Part shown: one piece after another, positions 1 through 7,934 of the stretch
Layout of the letters: each line of letters starts with the position of its first letter
Numbering within the stretch: the first letter of the stretch is position 1
DNA from: Christensenellaceae bacterium
GTDB lineage: Bacteria > Bacillota > Clostridia > Christensenellales > DTU072
NCBI GenBank assembly: GCA_031260775.1
Contig: JAISKW010000174.1
Location: forward strand, 1 to 10,812
Reading direction: 5' to 3'
Length of the DNA stretch: 10,812 nt
Notes under the pieces: model-generated
Seen by the model: the letters and a program-made list of their open reading frames with translations, nothing else
Database searches by the model: none
Told to the model about the DNA's origin: nothing
Translations under genes and position numbers: made by a program

Positions 1-2182
1 CGGCTTCGAAGTCCGTGATATTCACCCTACCCACTACGGCAGAATGTGCCCGATTGAAACCCCCGAAGGTCAGAACATCGGTCTTATCACATCGCTTGCC
101 GGGTACGCCAAAATTAACGAGTACGGCTTTATAACCGCGCCCTACCGCAAGGTTAATAAAATAAACGGCAAAGTTACGGAAGAAGTTGTGTATTTGGACG
201 CGTTCGATGAGGACAAGTACTACATTGCGCAAGCAAACGAGCCGCTTAACGCGGACGGGACGTTCAAAAGCGAGCGTATCGCCTGCCGCCACCGCGACTT
301 AATCCGCGAATTCCCCAAAACGATGGTTGATTATATCGACGTTTCGCCGCAAGAACTCGTTTCAATCGCGACGTCGTTAATCCCTTTCCTTGAGAACGAT
401 GACGCAACCCGTGCCCTTATGGGTTCGAACATGCAACGTCAAGCCGTTCCGCTTTTGAAGCCCGAAGCCCCTCTTGTCGCAACGGGCATCGAGCACCGTA
501 TTGCTTATGACAGCGGCGTTTGCATAATCGCGCGTAAGGGCGGTACCGTTTCGTTCGTTTCGGCGGATTTAATTACCGTTGAAAACGAGGACGGCACGGA
601 GGATTCGTACGAGCTTAACAAGTTTGTCCGTTCCAACCAATCGACTTGCATCAACCAACATCCGACCGTTTCAACCGGCGACGTTGTTAAAGAGGGTGAG
701 ATTTTAGCCGACGGACACTCGTGCCAAAACGGCGAGCTTTCACTCGGGCGTAACATCCGTATCGCCTTTATGAACTGGGAGGGTTACAACTACGAGGACG
801 CTATTTTAATTTCCGAAAAGCTTGTTCAAGACGACGTATTCACCTCAATCCATATCGAAAAGTACGAAATCGAGTGCAGAATATTAAAAAACCAACAGGA
901 GGAAGAATTCACCCGCGATATCCCCAACGTCGGCGCGGATATGTTTGCGCACTTAGACGAGCGCGGAATTGTAAGAGTGGGTACCGAAGTCCGCTCGGGA
1001 GATTATCTTGTCGGTAAAACTACCCCTAAAGGTGACCCCGATTTAACCGCTGAGGAAAGACTTTTAAGAGCCATTTTCGGCGCGAAATCGCGTGAAATGC
1101 GTGACGTTTCGTTGAAAGTTCCTAACGGTGAGCAAGGTATTGTCGTTGATGTTCAAACCTTCTCGCGCGAAGCGGGCGACGAGCTGAACGCCGGCGTTAA
1201 GTCGCTTGTCAGAGTATATGTAGCGCAAAAGCGCAAAATCGGCGTGGGCGACAAAATGGCGGGACGCCACGGAAACAAGGGCGTTATCAGCCGTGTGTTA
1301 CCCGTTGAGGATATGCCTTTCGATTCGAACGGAACTCCGCTTGAAATCGTGTTAAACCCGTTGGGCGTTCCTTCGCGTATGAACGTCGGTCAGGTTTTGG
1401 AAGTCCACTTGGGCTTGCTCGCAAAACTGAACGGCTGGAAGGTCGCAACCCCCGTTTTTGACGGAGCGAACGAGAACGATATTAAAAGCTTATTTGACGA
1501 ATTAGGTATGGATAATACCGGTAAAATTCAGTTATTTGACGGTCGCACGGGCGAGCCGTTCGAAAACAAGGTAACGGTAGGATATATGTATATGCTTAAG
1601 CTTATCCACCTTGTTGACGACAAAATCCACGCCCGTTCGGTAGGCCCTTATTCGCTCGTAACGCAACAGCCTTTGGGCGGTAAAGCGCAGTTCGGCGGAC
1701 AAAGATTCGGCGAAATGGAGGTTTGGGCATTGCAGGCTTACGGCGCAACCCATACCTTGCAGGAAATGCTTACCGTTAAATCGGACGATTCCTTGGGCAG
1801 AACTAAAGTATACGACAATATCGTTAAGGGCATCTACTCGGTCGAGCCGGGTGTGCCGGAGGCGTTTAAGGTGCTACAAAAGGAATTGTTCGGTCTTTGC
1901 ATCGACTTAAAACCGTACAGCGACACGCACGACGAGGTCAACATTGACGAGGAGTTCGACGAGGAGTTAATGCCTAACGGTACCTCGGGTCATAACGACG
2001 AGTTCGACTTTGCAGCAATCGGCGACGGCGGCTTGTTCGGAACGGACGAGGGCGCGGACGGACGGATTGACCCCTCCGACACTCTCTTTGACGACGACGC
2101 ATTTGCCGATTTACCCGACTTCGGCAGCGGCGACTTCTCCGCTCCGGCAGGCGACGACAAGGACGACCCGTTCAATTTTTAA
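1..2182 (+). CDS. rpoB: DNA-directed RNA polymerase subunit beta (3' part, 5' end outside window)
   Basis: This is the beta subunit of RNA polymerase, which forms one pincer of the catalytic cleft with beta'. The open frame enters from the left edge (first whole codon at base 2) with GFEVRDIHPTHYGRMCPIETPE, the conserved stretch just after rifampicin-resistance cluster I. The ATG at 44 is therefore internal, not a start. Visible conserved blocks include RALMGSNMQRQAVPLL, GDKMAGRHGNKG (1247-1282, active-site lysine region) and GGKAQFGGQRFGEMEVWALQ (from 1676), which contacts beta'. About 726 residues are visible. In rifampicin cluster II the sequence reads IETPEGQNIGLI, with Gln where Pro is usual. 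The last 84 residues (1928-2179) form a low-complexity acidic tail with 27 Asp/Glu and repeated Asp-Phe pairs. The stop is TAA, and rpoC follows after 77 nt. Identity is certain; only the 5' end is missing. Confidence 0.98.
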   Translation, partial: GFEVRDIHPTHYGRMCPIETPEGQNIGLITSLAGYAKINEYGFITAPYRKVNKINGKVTEEVVYLDAFDEDKYYIAQANEPLNADGTFKSERIACRHRDLIREFPKTMVDYIDVSPQELVSIATSLIPFLENDDATRALMGSNMQRQAVPLLKPEAPLVATGIEHRIAYDSGVCIIARKGGTVSFVSADLITVENEDGTEDSYELNKFVRSNQSTCINQHPTVSTGDVVKEGEILADGHSCQNGELSLGRNIRIAFMNWEGYNYEDAILISEKLVQDDVFTSIHIEKYEIECRILKNQQEEEFTRDIPNVGADMFAHLDERGIVRVGTEVRSGDYLVGKTTPKGDPDLTAEERLLRAIFGAKSREMRDVSLKVPNGEQGIVVDVQTFSREAGDELNAGVKSLVRVYVAQKRKIGVGDKMAGRHGNKGVISRVLPVEDMPFDSNGTPLEIVLNPLGVPSRMNVGQVLEVHLGLLAKLNGWKVATPVFDGANENDIKSLFDELGMDNTGKIQLFDGRTGEPFENKVTVGYMYMLKLIHLVDDKIHARSVGPYSLVTQQPLGGKAQFGGQRFGEMEVWALQAYGATHTLQEMLTVKSDDSLGRTKVYDNIVKGIYSVEPGVPEAFKVLQKELFGLCIDLKPYSDTHDEVNIDEEFDEELMPNGTSGHNDEFDFAAIGDGGLFGTDEGADGRIDPSDTLFDDDAFADLPDFGSGDFSAPAGDDKDDPFNF

Positions 2183-2203
2183 TCAGCGACAATAAGGATA
2201 ATT

Positions 2204-2266
2204 ATGCCGCCCTTCGGGGCAAAAAAAACGCGCGCCCATTTAGGCAACCAAAATAAAAAATGTTAG
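2204..2266 (+). CDS. possible 20-codon leader ORF overlapping the rpoC start
   Basis: The only Shine-Dalgarno-like site between rpoB and rpoC (AAGGA, 2194-2198) lies 5 nt before this ATG, not before rpoC. The ORF would encode a 20-residue basic peptide beginning MPPFGAKKTRAH. Its TAG stop (2264-2266) falls just past the rpoC ATG at 2260, so the two overlap by 7 nt, an arrangement compatible with translational coupling. It is in the same frame as rpoB, so it could equally be chance sequence after the rpoB stop. It also covers a UUCG hairpin and an A8 run. The site is visible, but translation is speculative. Confidence 0.2.
   Translation: MPPFGAKKTRAHLGNQNKKC
2209..2220 (+). other. UUCG-tetraloop hairpin in the rpoB-rpoC spacer
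   Basis: GCCC-TTCG-GGGC forms a 4-bp GC stem closed by the very stable C(UUCG)G tetraloop. It is followed by eight A residues, so it is not an intrinsic terminator on the + strand. It could mark an RNA-processing or stability site between the two long coding regions, but the stem is short and no function can be shown from sequence. Confidence 0.4.
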
Positions 2267-5200
2267 AGGATAACAACAAATTTTCATCAATACAGCTTGC
2301 TATAGCAACACCCGAGGCAATCTTAAAAGCCTCAAGAGGCGAGGTTACGAAGCCCGAAACCATTAATTACAGAACCCAAAAGCCCGAGAGGGACGGTTTG
2401 TTCTGCGAAAAAATATTCGGGCCTTCAAAGGACTACGAGTGCCATTGCGGTAAGTTTAAGCGCATCAAGTACAAAGGTACGATTTGCGACAAGTGCGGCG
2501 TTGAGGTCACAAAAGCGAGAGTAAGGCGCGAAAGAATGGGGCATATCTCCCTTGCGGCTCCCGTGTCGCATATATGGTTTTTCAGAGGCGTTCCCTCAAA
2601 AATCTCCACAATTTTGGACGTTGCGCCCAAAAAACTTGAAGCGGTTATCTACTTTTCGTCGTATATCGTTTTGGACCCCGGGCCCGAAGCGGAAGGCTTA
2701 AAATCGCCGTTCAGCTACAAAGAGGTTATTAAAGAAAACGAGTTGCAAGAAGCGAAAGACAAGGGCTTTAATCCCGTTGTTAAAATGGGCGCGGAAGCGG
2801 TTTTAGACCTTTTACGCGAAATTGACCTTGAAAAAGAAGCAACCGACTTGCGAGTTGCAATCGTTGCCGAAAAGGCGGGCACAACGAAACGCCAAAAGCT
2901 CGCAAAGAGGCTTGACGTTGTCGAAAGCTTTAGAAGAAGCGGCACGAATCCCGCAAATATGATTTTAACGGTAGTTCCCGTAATCCCGCCGGATTTACGC
3001 CCTATGGTGCAATTGGACGGCGGCAGATTCGCAACGTCGGATTTGAACGACCTTTACCGCCGTGTAATCAACCGTAACAACCGTTTGAAGAAAATGGTTG
3101 ATCAACAAGCACCCGAAATCATCGTAAGGAACGAAAAAAGAATGTTGCAAGAAGCGGTTGACGCGCTTTTCGATAACGGCCGCCACGGCAAAGCCGTAAC
3201 CGGTGCCGGCGGCAGACAATTAAAATCATTGTCCGATATGCTCAAAGGCAAAACCGGTCGTTTCCGTCAAAACTTGCTCGGAAAGCGTGTTGACTACTCG
3301 GGTCGTTCGGTTATCGTCGTGGGTCCGGAACTCAAAATGTACCAGTGCGGACTTCCTAAGGAAATGGCATTGGAGCTTTTTAAGCCGTTTGTATTTAAGA
3401 AATTACTCGCTTCGGGAGTTCCGAATATCAGAACCGCGAGGAAGATTGTTGAAAGAATCGATTCTTCGAACATCCCCACCGGCAAAGTCAGCCAGTTCCG
3501 TCACGAGAGCGACGACGAGCAGGTCGAAAAGCAAAAGCTTGTTTGGGACGCTTTGGAAGAAGTCATCCGCGAGCATCCCGTACTGTTAAACCGTGCGCCT
3601 ACGCTTCACCGTCTTGGTATTCAAGCGTTCGAACCGGTTTTGGTTGAGGGCAGAGCTATAAAGCTTCACCCGTTGGTTTGCCCCGCTTTCAACGCGGACT
3701 TCGACGGCGACCAAATGGCGGTTCACGTGCCGCTTACAATCGCCGCGCAAGCGGAAGCACGCATTTTAATGCTTGCTACAAACAATATTTTGAAACTGTC
3801 CGACGGCAAGCCTATCGTAACCCCGACGCAGGATATGGTTATCGGCGCGTATTATTTAACATCGTTGCTTGACGTCGCTCCCGACTACGAAACCCCCATT
3901 TTCGCAACGGCATCGGAAGCGAAAACCGCGTACGAACTTAAGAAAATCAAGGTTAATCAGCCTATTAAGGTTCGCCTTTCAAAGGTTGTTGACGGCGTAA
4001 CATACAAAAAAATCGTTGATACCACGGTCGGTAAAATTCTGTTCAACGAGGTAATTCCGCAGGATTTAGGGTTCATAACAAGGAACCCCGAGAACCCGTA
4101 CTCACTGATTGACCTTGAAATCAGCGCGCAAGTCGGCAAAAAACAGCTCGGGCAAATCGTTTCGAAAACGTTCAAAAGCAAAGGCGCAACAGCGGTTGCG
4201 GTCGTTTTGGACGCTATTAAGGACTTAGGCTTTAAGTACTCGACACGTGCGGCAATTACGGCAAATATCTTCGATATGCAGGTCGATATCGACAAGCAAG
4301 GAGTCTTGGACAAATCGGAGAATGAAACCATTTCTATCAACCAGCGTTACGAGGACGGCGATATTACCGATAAGGAAAGATACGAAGCCGTCGTTAACGT
4401 TTGGAGCAAGGCAACACAAGATATTGCCGACCAAATCGAAAAGAAGTTCAAGACAAAAGGCAAGTTCAACCCTATTTGGATGATGGCGGACTCGGGCGCG
4501 AGAGGCTCGATGAAGCAGGTTATGCAGTTATCGGGTATGCGCGGACTTATGGCAGACCCGACGGGTAAAACAATCGAAATCCCCGTTAAGTCGTCATTCC
4601 GCGAAGGGTTATCGCCGTTAGAGTATTTCATATCGGCGCACGGTTCGCGTAAGGGCGGTGCGGATACCGCATTAAAGACCGCCGACTCGGGCTATTTAAC
4701 CCGTCGTCTTGTTGACGTTTCGCACGGCGTTATCGTTCAAGAGGAAGATTGCGGCGACACGCAAGGCAAGCTTGTCGAAGCGTTAACCGATAACGTTAAT
4801 AAGGAAAGAGTTATTAAGAGGCTCGCCGAAAGAATCTCGGGCCGCATCTTAGTAGAGGATGTAATTAATCCGACAACCGGCGCGGTTATTATGAAAGCCG
4901 GTGAAATGCCCGGAGAGGACGAGGCGGAGGCTATCGAAAAGGCAGGCGTTAAAAAGGTGAGAATCCGCTCGGTTCTGAACTGCAAATGCGGCATTCACGG
5001 CGGCGTTTGCGCAAAGTGTTACGGCGCGAACCTCTCGTCATGGAACATCGTAAAAATCGGTGAAGCGGTCGGCGTAATCGCGGCGCAGTCAATCGGTGAG
5101 CCGGGAACTCAGTTAACAATGCGTACCTTCCACACCGGCGGTATCGCGGCGCAGGAAGATATTACACAGGGTTTACCCCGTGTTACCGAAATTTTCGAAG

Positions 5201-5955
5201 CGCGCAAGCCTAAAGGCGTTGCCGTGCAAACCGCAATTTCCGGCGTGTTAAAGCTTGAAGAAATCGCAACGCAGGACAACGAAAACGCGGTGAAAATTAC
5301 CGTAACCGCTCCCGACGGCAACACTAAAGAGTACACCGTTGCGGATAAAAAGAAGATTATCGTTAAAGACGGCGCGCAAATCGAGGCGGGCGACCCCATA
5401 ACCAAAGGGCCTCTTGACCCCCAAATCTTGCTTGCGACAAAGACGATGCCCAAAACGCAGGAATACATCATTAAGGAAGTTTTGGATACCTACGGCAAGA
5501 ACGGTGTTACCCTAAACGAGCGTCATATTGAAGTTATTGTCCGTCAAATGTCGCGCCGTGTACGCGTCGTTGACCCCAACGGCACAACCTTAAACCCCGA
5601 TGAGGAGGTCGATAAGGCAATAGCCGAGGCGGCAACGCAAGCCTCGTTGCAAGCGGGCGGCGAGCCGGCAAACGTAGTCGGCGTTTTGAAAGGTATCGGA
5701 AAATCCGCATTGGCAAGCGAATCGTTCCTGTCGGCGGCGTCCTTCCAAGAAACGGCTAAAGTCTTAACCGATGCCGCAACTAAGGGCAGAACCGATTATT
5801 TAATAGGACTTAAGGAAAACGTCATTATCGGTAAGCTAATCCCCGCGGGAACCGGAATGAAAAAGTACCGCAATGTAAAAATCGAAAAGAACTATGACAA
5901 GTTCTTGGGAACGGATACAAGCGCGGCGGCGGCTGATGACTCGACCGAGGAATAG
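2260..5955 (+). CDS. rpoC: DNA-directed RNA polymerase subunit beta'
   Basis: This is the catalytic beta' subunit of RNA polymerase. It has 1231 residues, close to the roughly 1200 usual in Firmicutes. Seen in order: the N-terminal zinc ribbon with Cys61, Cys63, Cys76 and Cys79; the Mg-binding active site NADFDGD at residues 478-484 (Asp480, Asp482, Asp484); the second zinc site formed by Cys831 and C-x6-C-x2-C (Cys910, Cys917, Cys920); and the trigger-loop sequence MRTFHTGG at 954-961. The trigger loop runs straight into ITQGLPRVTEIFEARKPKG, so the large SI3 insertion of proteobacterial beta' is absent. The start at MLEDNNKFSSIQ matches the family N-terminus, although no Shine-Dalgarno site lies in front of it. 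The C-terminus is a short acidic, Ala-rich tail. It is cotranscribed with rpoB and followed 13 nt later by a membrane protein gene. Confidence 0.98.
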   Translation: MLEDNNKFSSIQLAIATPEAILKASRGEVTKPETINYRTQKPERDGLFCEKIFGPSKDYECHCGKFKRIKYKGTICDKCGVEVTKARVRRERMGHISLAAPVSHIWFFRGVPSKISTILDVAPKKLEAVIYFSSYIVLDPGPEAEGLKSPFSYKEVIKENELQEAKDKGFNPVVKMGAEAVLDLLREIDLEKEATDLRVAIVAEKAGTTKRQKLAKRLDVVESFRRSGTNPANMILTVVPVIPPDLRPMVQLDGGRFATSDLNDLYRRVINRNNRLKKMVDQQAPEIIVRNEKRMLQEAVDALFDNGRHGKAVTGAGGRQLKSLSDMLKGKTGRFRQNLLGKRVDYSGRSVIVVGPELKMYQCGLPKEMALELFKPFVFKKLLASGVPNIRTARKIVERIDSSNIPTGKVSQFRHESDDEQVEKQKLVWDALEEVIREHPVLLNRAPTLHRLGIQAFEPVLVEGRAIKLHPLVCPAFNADFDGDQMAVHVPLTIAAQAEARILMLATNNILKLSDGKPIVTPTQDMVIGAYYLTSLLDVAPDYETPIFATASEAKTAYELKKIKVNQPIKVRLSKVVDGVTYKKIVDTTVGKILFNEVIPQDLGFITRNPENPYSLIDLEISAQVGKKQLGQIVSKTFKSKGATAVAVVLDAIKDLGFKYSTRAAITANIFDMQVDIDKQGVLDKSENETISINQRYEDGDITDKERYEAVVNVWSKATQDIADQIEKKFKTKGKFNPIWMMADSGARGSMKQVMQLSGMRGLMADPTGKTIEIPVKSSFREGLSPLEYFISAHGSRKGGADTALKTADSGYLTRRLVDVSHGVIVQEEDCGDTQGKLVEALTDNVNKERVIKRLAERISGRILVEDVINPTTGAVIMKAGEMPGEDEAEAIEKAGVKKVRIRSVLNCKCGIHGGVCAKCYGANLSSWNIVKIGEAVGVIAAQSIGEPGTQLTMRTFHTGGIAAQEDITQGLPRVTEIFEARKPKGVAVQTAISGVLKLEEIATQDNENAVKITVTAPDGNTKEYTVADKKKIIVKDGAQIEAGDPITKGPLDPQILLATKTMPKTQEYIIKEVLDTYGKNGVTLNERHIEVIVRQMSRRVRVVDPNGTTLNPDEEVDKAIAEAATQASLQAGGEPANVVGVLKGIGKSALASESFLSAASFQETAKVLTDAATKGRTDYLIGLKENVIIGKLIPAGTGMKKYRNVKIEKNYDKFLGTDTSAAAADDSTEE

Positions 5956-5968
5956 TTGATTATTAATA

Positions 5969-6862
5969 ATGATTTTTAAGAACTCATTATCAATACTGTT
6001 TCAAAACGCATCGCTTGTTTTCAAGATGCTGTTGTACCTTTTGATAACGGTACTTTTAATCGGCGTAATTTTAGTCGCCGTGTTGCAACCTATATCCGCG
6101 TGGCTTATCGAAGAATTCCAATTTAATACGAAGCTCGTTGAGGCGGTAAATGCGTGGTTGTATGGCGAAAAGGGCACGTTTGCGGCGTTGTTCACCTCTG
6201 TTGAGAACGGTTTGAAAGCTAATTTCAACATTGACCGCTACCTTGCAATACTTTACGGCATATTGATTTATACGGGAATCGTATTCTTTGTTAACTTTAC
6301 ATTCCTCCCTATTTCAAAATCCATATACAGCAAACTTTTGAAAGGCAATTCCGAAAAGTTTTTGTATTCGGTGTTCTCCTCGTTCAAGAAATCGCTCGTG
6401 TTCGCGCCGGTTTATTCGCTCCTAACGGGAATTTGGGACGGCGCATTTTTGTTCGCGGCAATATATGTGGGCAAGCTGTTCAGCTTTTTTGTGAGCTTTC
6501 TTGCAGTTCCCGTGGGCGTTTTGTTCTTTTTTGCAATGCACACACTCAGAACGGCGGCTTTGTCGCAATGGGTACCCGAAATCCTCAGCGGAGGAGGCGT
6601 TTTAAGAACTTTAGGCACATCAATTAAAGTCGGCATTAAAAACATACGGCGTATGTATCCCACGTTTTATATGGTATCGAGCGTGCTGTTTTTGCTTTCG
6701 TTCTTCTGCGGAGTGCTAACGTTCGGCGTTGCCGCGTTTATCGCATTGCCGATATATGTAGTCCTGTTAAACATTTTATTCTGCGTTTCGCATTTCGAAA
6801 TCACCGGAGTGCAATACCACAAATTGGTTGCGCCGCAAGTAGATACCGAAGCGGCGGAGTAG
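5969..6862 (+). CDS. six-helix integral membrane protein of unknown function
   Basis: I do not recognise this 297-residue protein. Hydrophobic segments suggest about six transmembrane helices, near residues 19-44, 91-117, 145-168, 170-192, 230-252 and 254-275. A polar loop (about 45-90) lies between the first two, and a basic loop with GIKNIRRMYP precedes helix 5. No signal peptide, enzyme motif or transporter signature is evident. It starts 13 nt after the rpoC stop with no Shine-Dalgarno site at normal spacing (GAGGAA lies about 17 nt upstream, inside rpoC), so its translation may depend on ribosomes finishing rpoC. The short C-terminal tail is acidic and polar. Its position between RNA polymerase and purine genes gives no clue to function. 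The gene call is secure from length, codon pattern and tight spacing. Confidence 0.85.
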   Translation: MIFKNSLSILFQNASLVFKMLLYLLITVLLIGVILVAVLQPISAWLIEEFQFNTKLVEAVNAWLYGEKGTFAALFTSVENGLKANFNIDRYLAILYGILIYTGIVFFVNFTFLPISKSIYSKLLKGNSEKFLYSVFSSFKKSLVFAPVYSLLTGIWDGAFLFAAIYVGKLFSFFVSFLAVPVGVLFFFAMHTLRTAALSQWVPEILSGGGVLRTLGTSIKVGIKNIRRMYPTFYMVSSVLFLLSFFCGVLTFGVAAFIALPIYVVLLNILFCVSHFEITGVQYHKLVAPQVDTEAAE

Positions 6863-6868
6863 TATAAT
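6840..6868 (+). promoter_or_regulatory. candidate sigma-A promoter for purE, start-codon proximal
   Basis: A perfect TATAAT lies at 6863-6868, with TAGATA (4 of 6 matches to TTGACA) at 6840-6845 and an exact 17-bp spacer. The expected transcription start is about 6874-6876, at or next to the purE ATG at 6876. An mRNA from here would be leaderless or nearly so. The element straddles the 3' end of the membrane protein gene. The match is visible in the sequence; activity is inferred. Confidence 0.45.
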
Positions 6869-6875
6869 CTTAAAT

Positions 6876-7352
6876 ATGAGCAAGAAAGTCGGTATATTAA
6901 TGGGGAGTGCATCGGATGCGGAGGCGTTAAAGCCTCTTGTTGAAACGCTTAAAAGTTTCGGCGTTGAGTACAGTGCGCATGTAGCGAGCGCGCACCGCAC
7001 TCCCGAAGAGGCTACGGAGTTCGCAAAAGGCGCACGCTCGCGAGGATACGGCGTGCTTATCGGTTGCGCAGGGAAAGCGGCGCACCTTGCCGGTGTTATG
7101 GCGGGGCACACAACGCTCCCGGTAATCGGAATCCCTATGAAAAGCTCGTTTATGGACGGGTTAGACAGCCTTTTGTCGGTCGTTCAAATGCCCGCAGGGG
7201 TTCCCGTTGCAACGGTCGCCATAAACGGCGCGGAAAATGCGGCAATTTTAGCGGTTCAAATGCTCGCAATCAGCGACAAGGGTTTGGAAGAAAAACTCGT
7301 TGCACATAAGCAAGCGATGCACGATAAAACCTTTAAGAAAGACATTCTTTAG
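6876..7352 (+). CDS. purE: N5-carboxyaminoimidazole ribonucleotide mutase (PurE, class I)
   Basis: This cytoplasmic enzyme of de novo purine synthesis moves the carboxyl group of N5-CAIR to C4, giving CAIR. It has 158 residues, typical for class I PurE. Landmarks are the nucleotide/phosphate-binding GSASD at 10-14, the SAHRTPEE block at 38-45 with the conserved histidine, and AGKAAHLAGVMAG at 65-77. The AAHL form is that of class I bacterial mutases rather than the SNGLG form of class II AIR carboxylases. No purK or other pur gene lies beside it in the window. It begins 13 nt after the membrane protein gene. The nearest GGAG is 16 nt from ATG, too far for a normal ribosome site, while a TATAAT box ends 7 nt before the start. 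Its TAG stop shares one base with the next gene's start. Confidence 0.95.
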   Translation: MSKKVGILMGSASDAEALKPLVETLKSFGVEYSAHVASAHRTPEEATEFAKGARSRGYGVLIGCAGKAAHLAGVMAGHTTLPVIGIPMKSSFMDGLDSLLSVVQMPAGVPVATVAINGAENAAILAVQMLAISDKGLEEKLVAHKQAMHDKTFKKDIL

Positions 7353-7888
7353 TGGATAGCGACAGCAAAAAACAACTCCGCAAATCGCTTAAAGAGGTCG
7401 TAATTCCCGACCGTGAAGCGAAAGAAGCGAGAATTTTCGAAACAGCGGCTGTATTAATTGCGCCGTTTACTAATATTTATATCTTTAACAGTATCGGCAA
7501 CGAGCCGAACACTAAGCCCATAATTGACCACTGCTTTGCAAATGATAAACGGGTTTTCCTCCCTGTCGTTAAGGGTAAGGAAATGTTTTTTGTTGAAGTA
7601 AACTCGAAAACGGAGTACCTAAAAGGTGCGTTCGGAATCCAAGAGCCCCGTTATGTTGTTGAAACACGAAAATCAGAAAATGAAATACCCTCGCCTGATA
7701 TTGTGTTTGTGCCGCTTTGTGCCTATACGAAAACCTTTGAAAGGTTAGGTAAAGGCGGCGGCTTTTACGATAGGTTTTTGCCGACCGTTACTTGCTCCAA
7801 AATCGGTTTATCTTTTGCGGAGTTTGAAGTTCCTTCGGTGTATGCCGAACCGCATGATGTCAAGTTAGACGGTGTTCTCAAACAATAG
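7352..7888 (+). CDS. 5-formyltetrahydrofolate cyclo-ligase (methenyltetrahydrofolate synthetase)
   Basis: This enzyme uses ATP to convert 5-formyl-THF to 5,10-methenyl-THF, returning a storage or inhibitory folate to the one-carbon pool that feeds purine formylation. It has 178 residues, near the family's usual 180-200. Motifs are the N-terminal KKQLRKSLK (6-14), a central FGIQEP (94-99) and the family signature RLGKGGGFYDRFL (131-143), which forms the nucleotide/phosphate site. The protein ends in the usual short LDGVLKQ tail. It starts with GTG at 7352, which overlaps the purE stop (TAGTG), so translational coupling to purE is likely. Pairing with purE makes sense, because both serve purine synthesis. 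The gene is followed at once by an intrinsic terminator. Confidence 0.93.
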   Translation: MDSDSKKQLRKSLKEVVIPDREAKEARIFETAAVLIAPFTNIYIFNSIGNEPNTKPIIDHCFANDKRVFLPVVKGKEMFFVEVNSKTEYLKGAFGIQEPRYVVETRKSENEIPSPDIVFVPLCAYTKTFERLGKGGGFYDRFLPTVTCSKIGLSFAEFEVPSVYAEPHDVKLDGVLKQ

Positions 7889-7889
7889 T

Positions 7890-7919
7890 AAAAGCCCTAA
7901 GTTTTGCCTTAGGGCTTTT
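7890..7919. terminator. bidirectional intrinsic terminator between convergent genes
   Basis: Perfect 12-bp arms AAAAGCCCTAAG (7890-7901) and CTTAGGGCTTTT (7908-7919) flank a TTTTGC loop. The arms end in T-rich sequence on the + strand (TTTTATTATT) and in TTTTACTATT on the - strand. The element starts 2 nt after the cyclo-ligase stop and ends 15 nt before the end of the convergent - strand gene. It can therefore terminate both the rpoB-to-cyclo-ligase transcript and the - strand transcript. Confidence 0.93.
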
Positions 7920-7934
7920 ATTATTCACCAACCC

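Noticed and set aside
44..46. ATG at 44 as a start codon for a short rpoB
   Set aside because: The frame is open from base 2 and encodes GFEVRDIHPTHYGR, conserved RpoB sequence, so the ATG is an internal methionine.
2209..2228. rpoB-rpoC hairpin as an intrinsic terminator
   Set aside because: The stem is followed by eight A residues rather than T on the + strand, so it cannot act as a + strand terminator.
3957..4340. 127-codon antisense open frame inside rpoC
   Set aside because: It lies wholly opposite conserved rpoC coding sequence, and its composition is that expected from reverse reading of rpoC codons.
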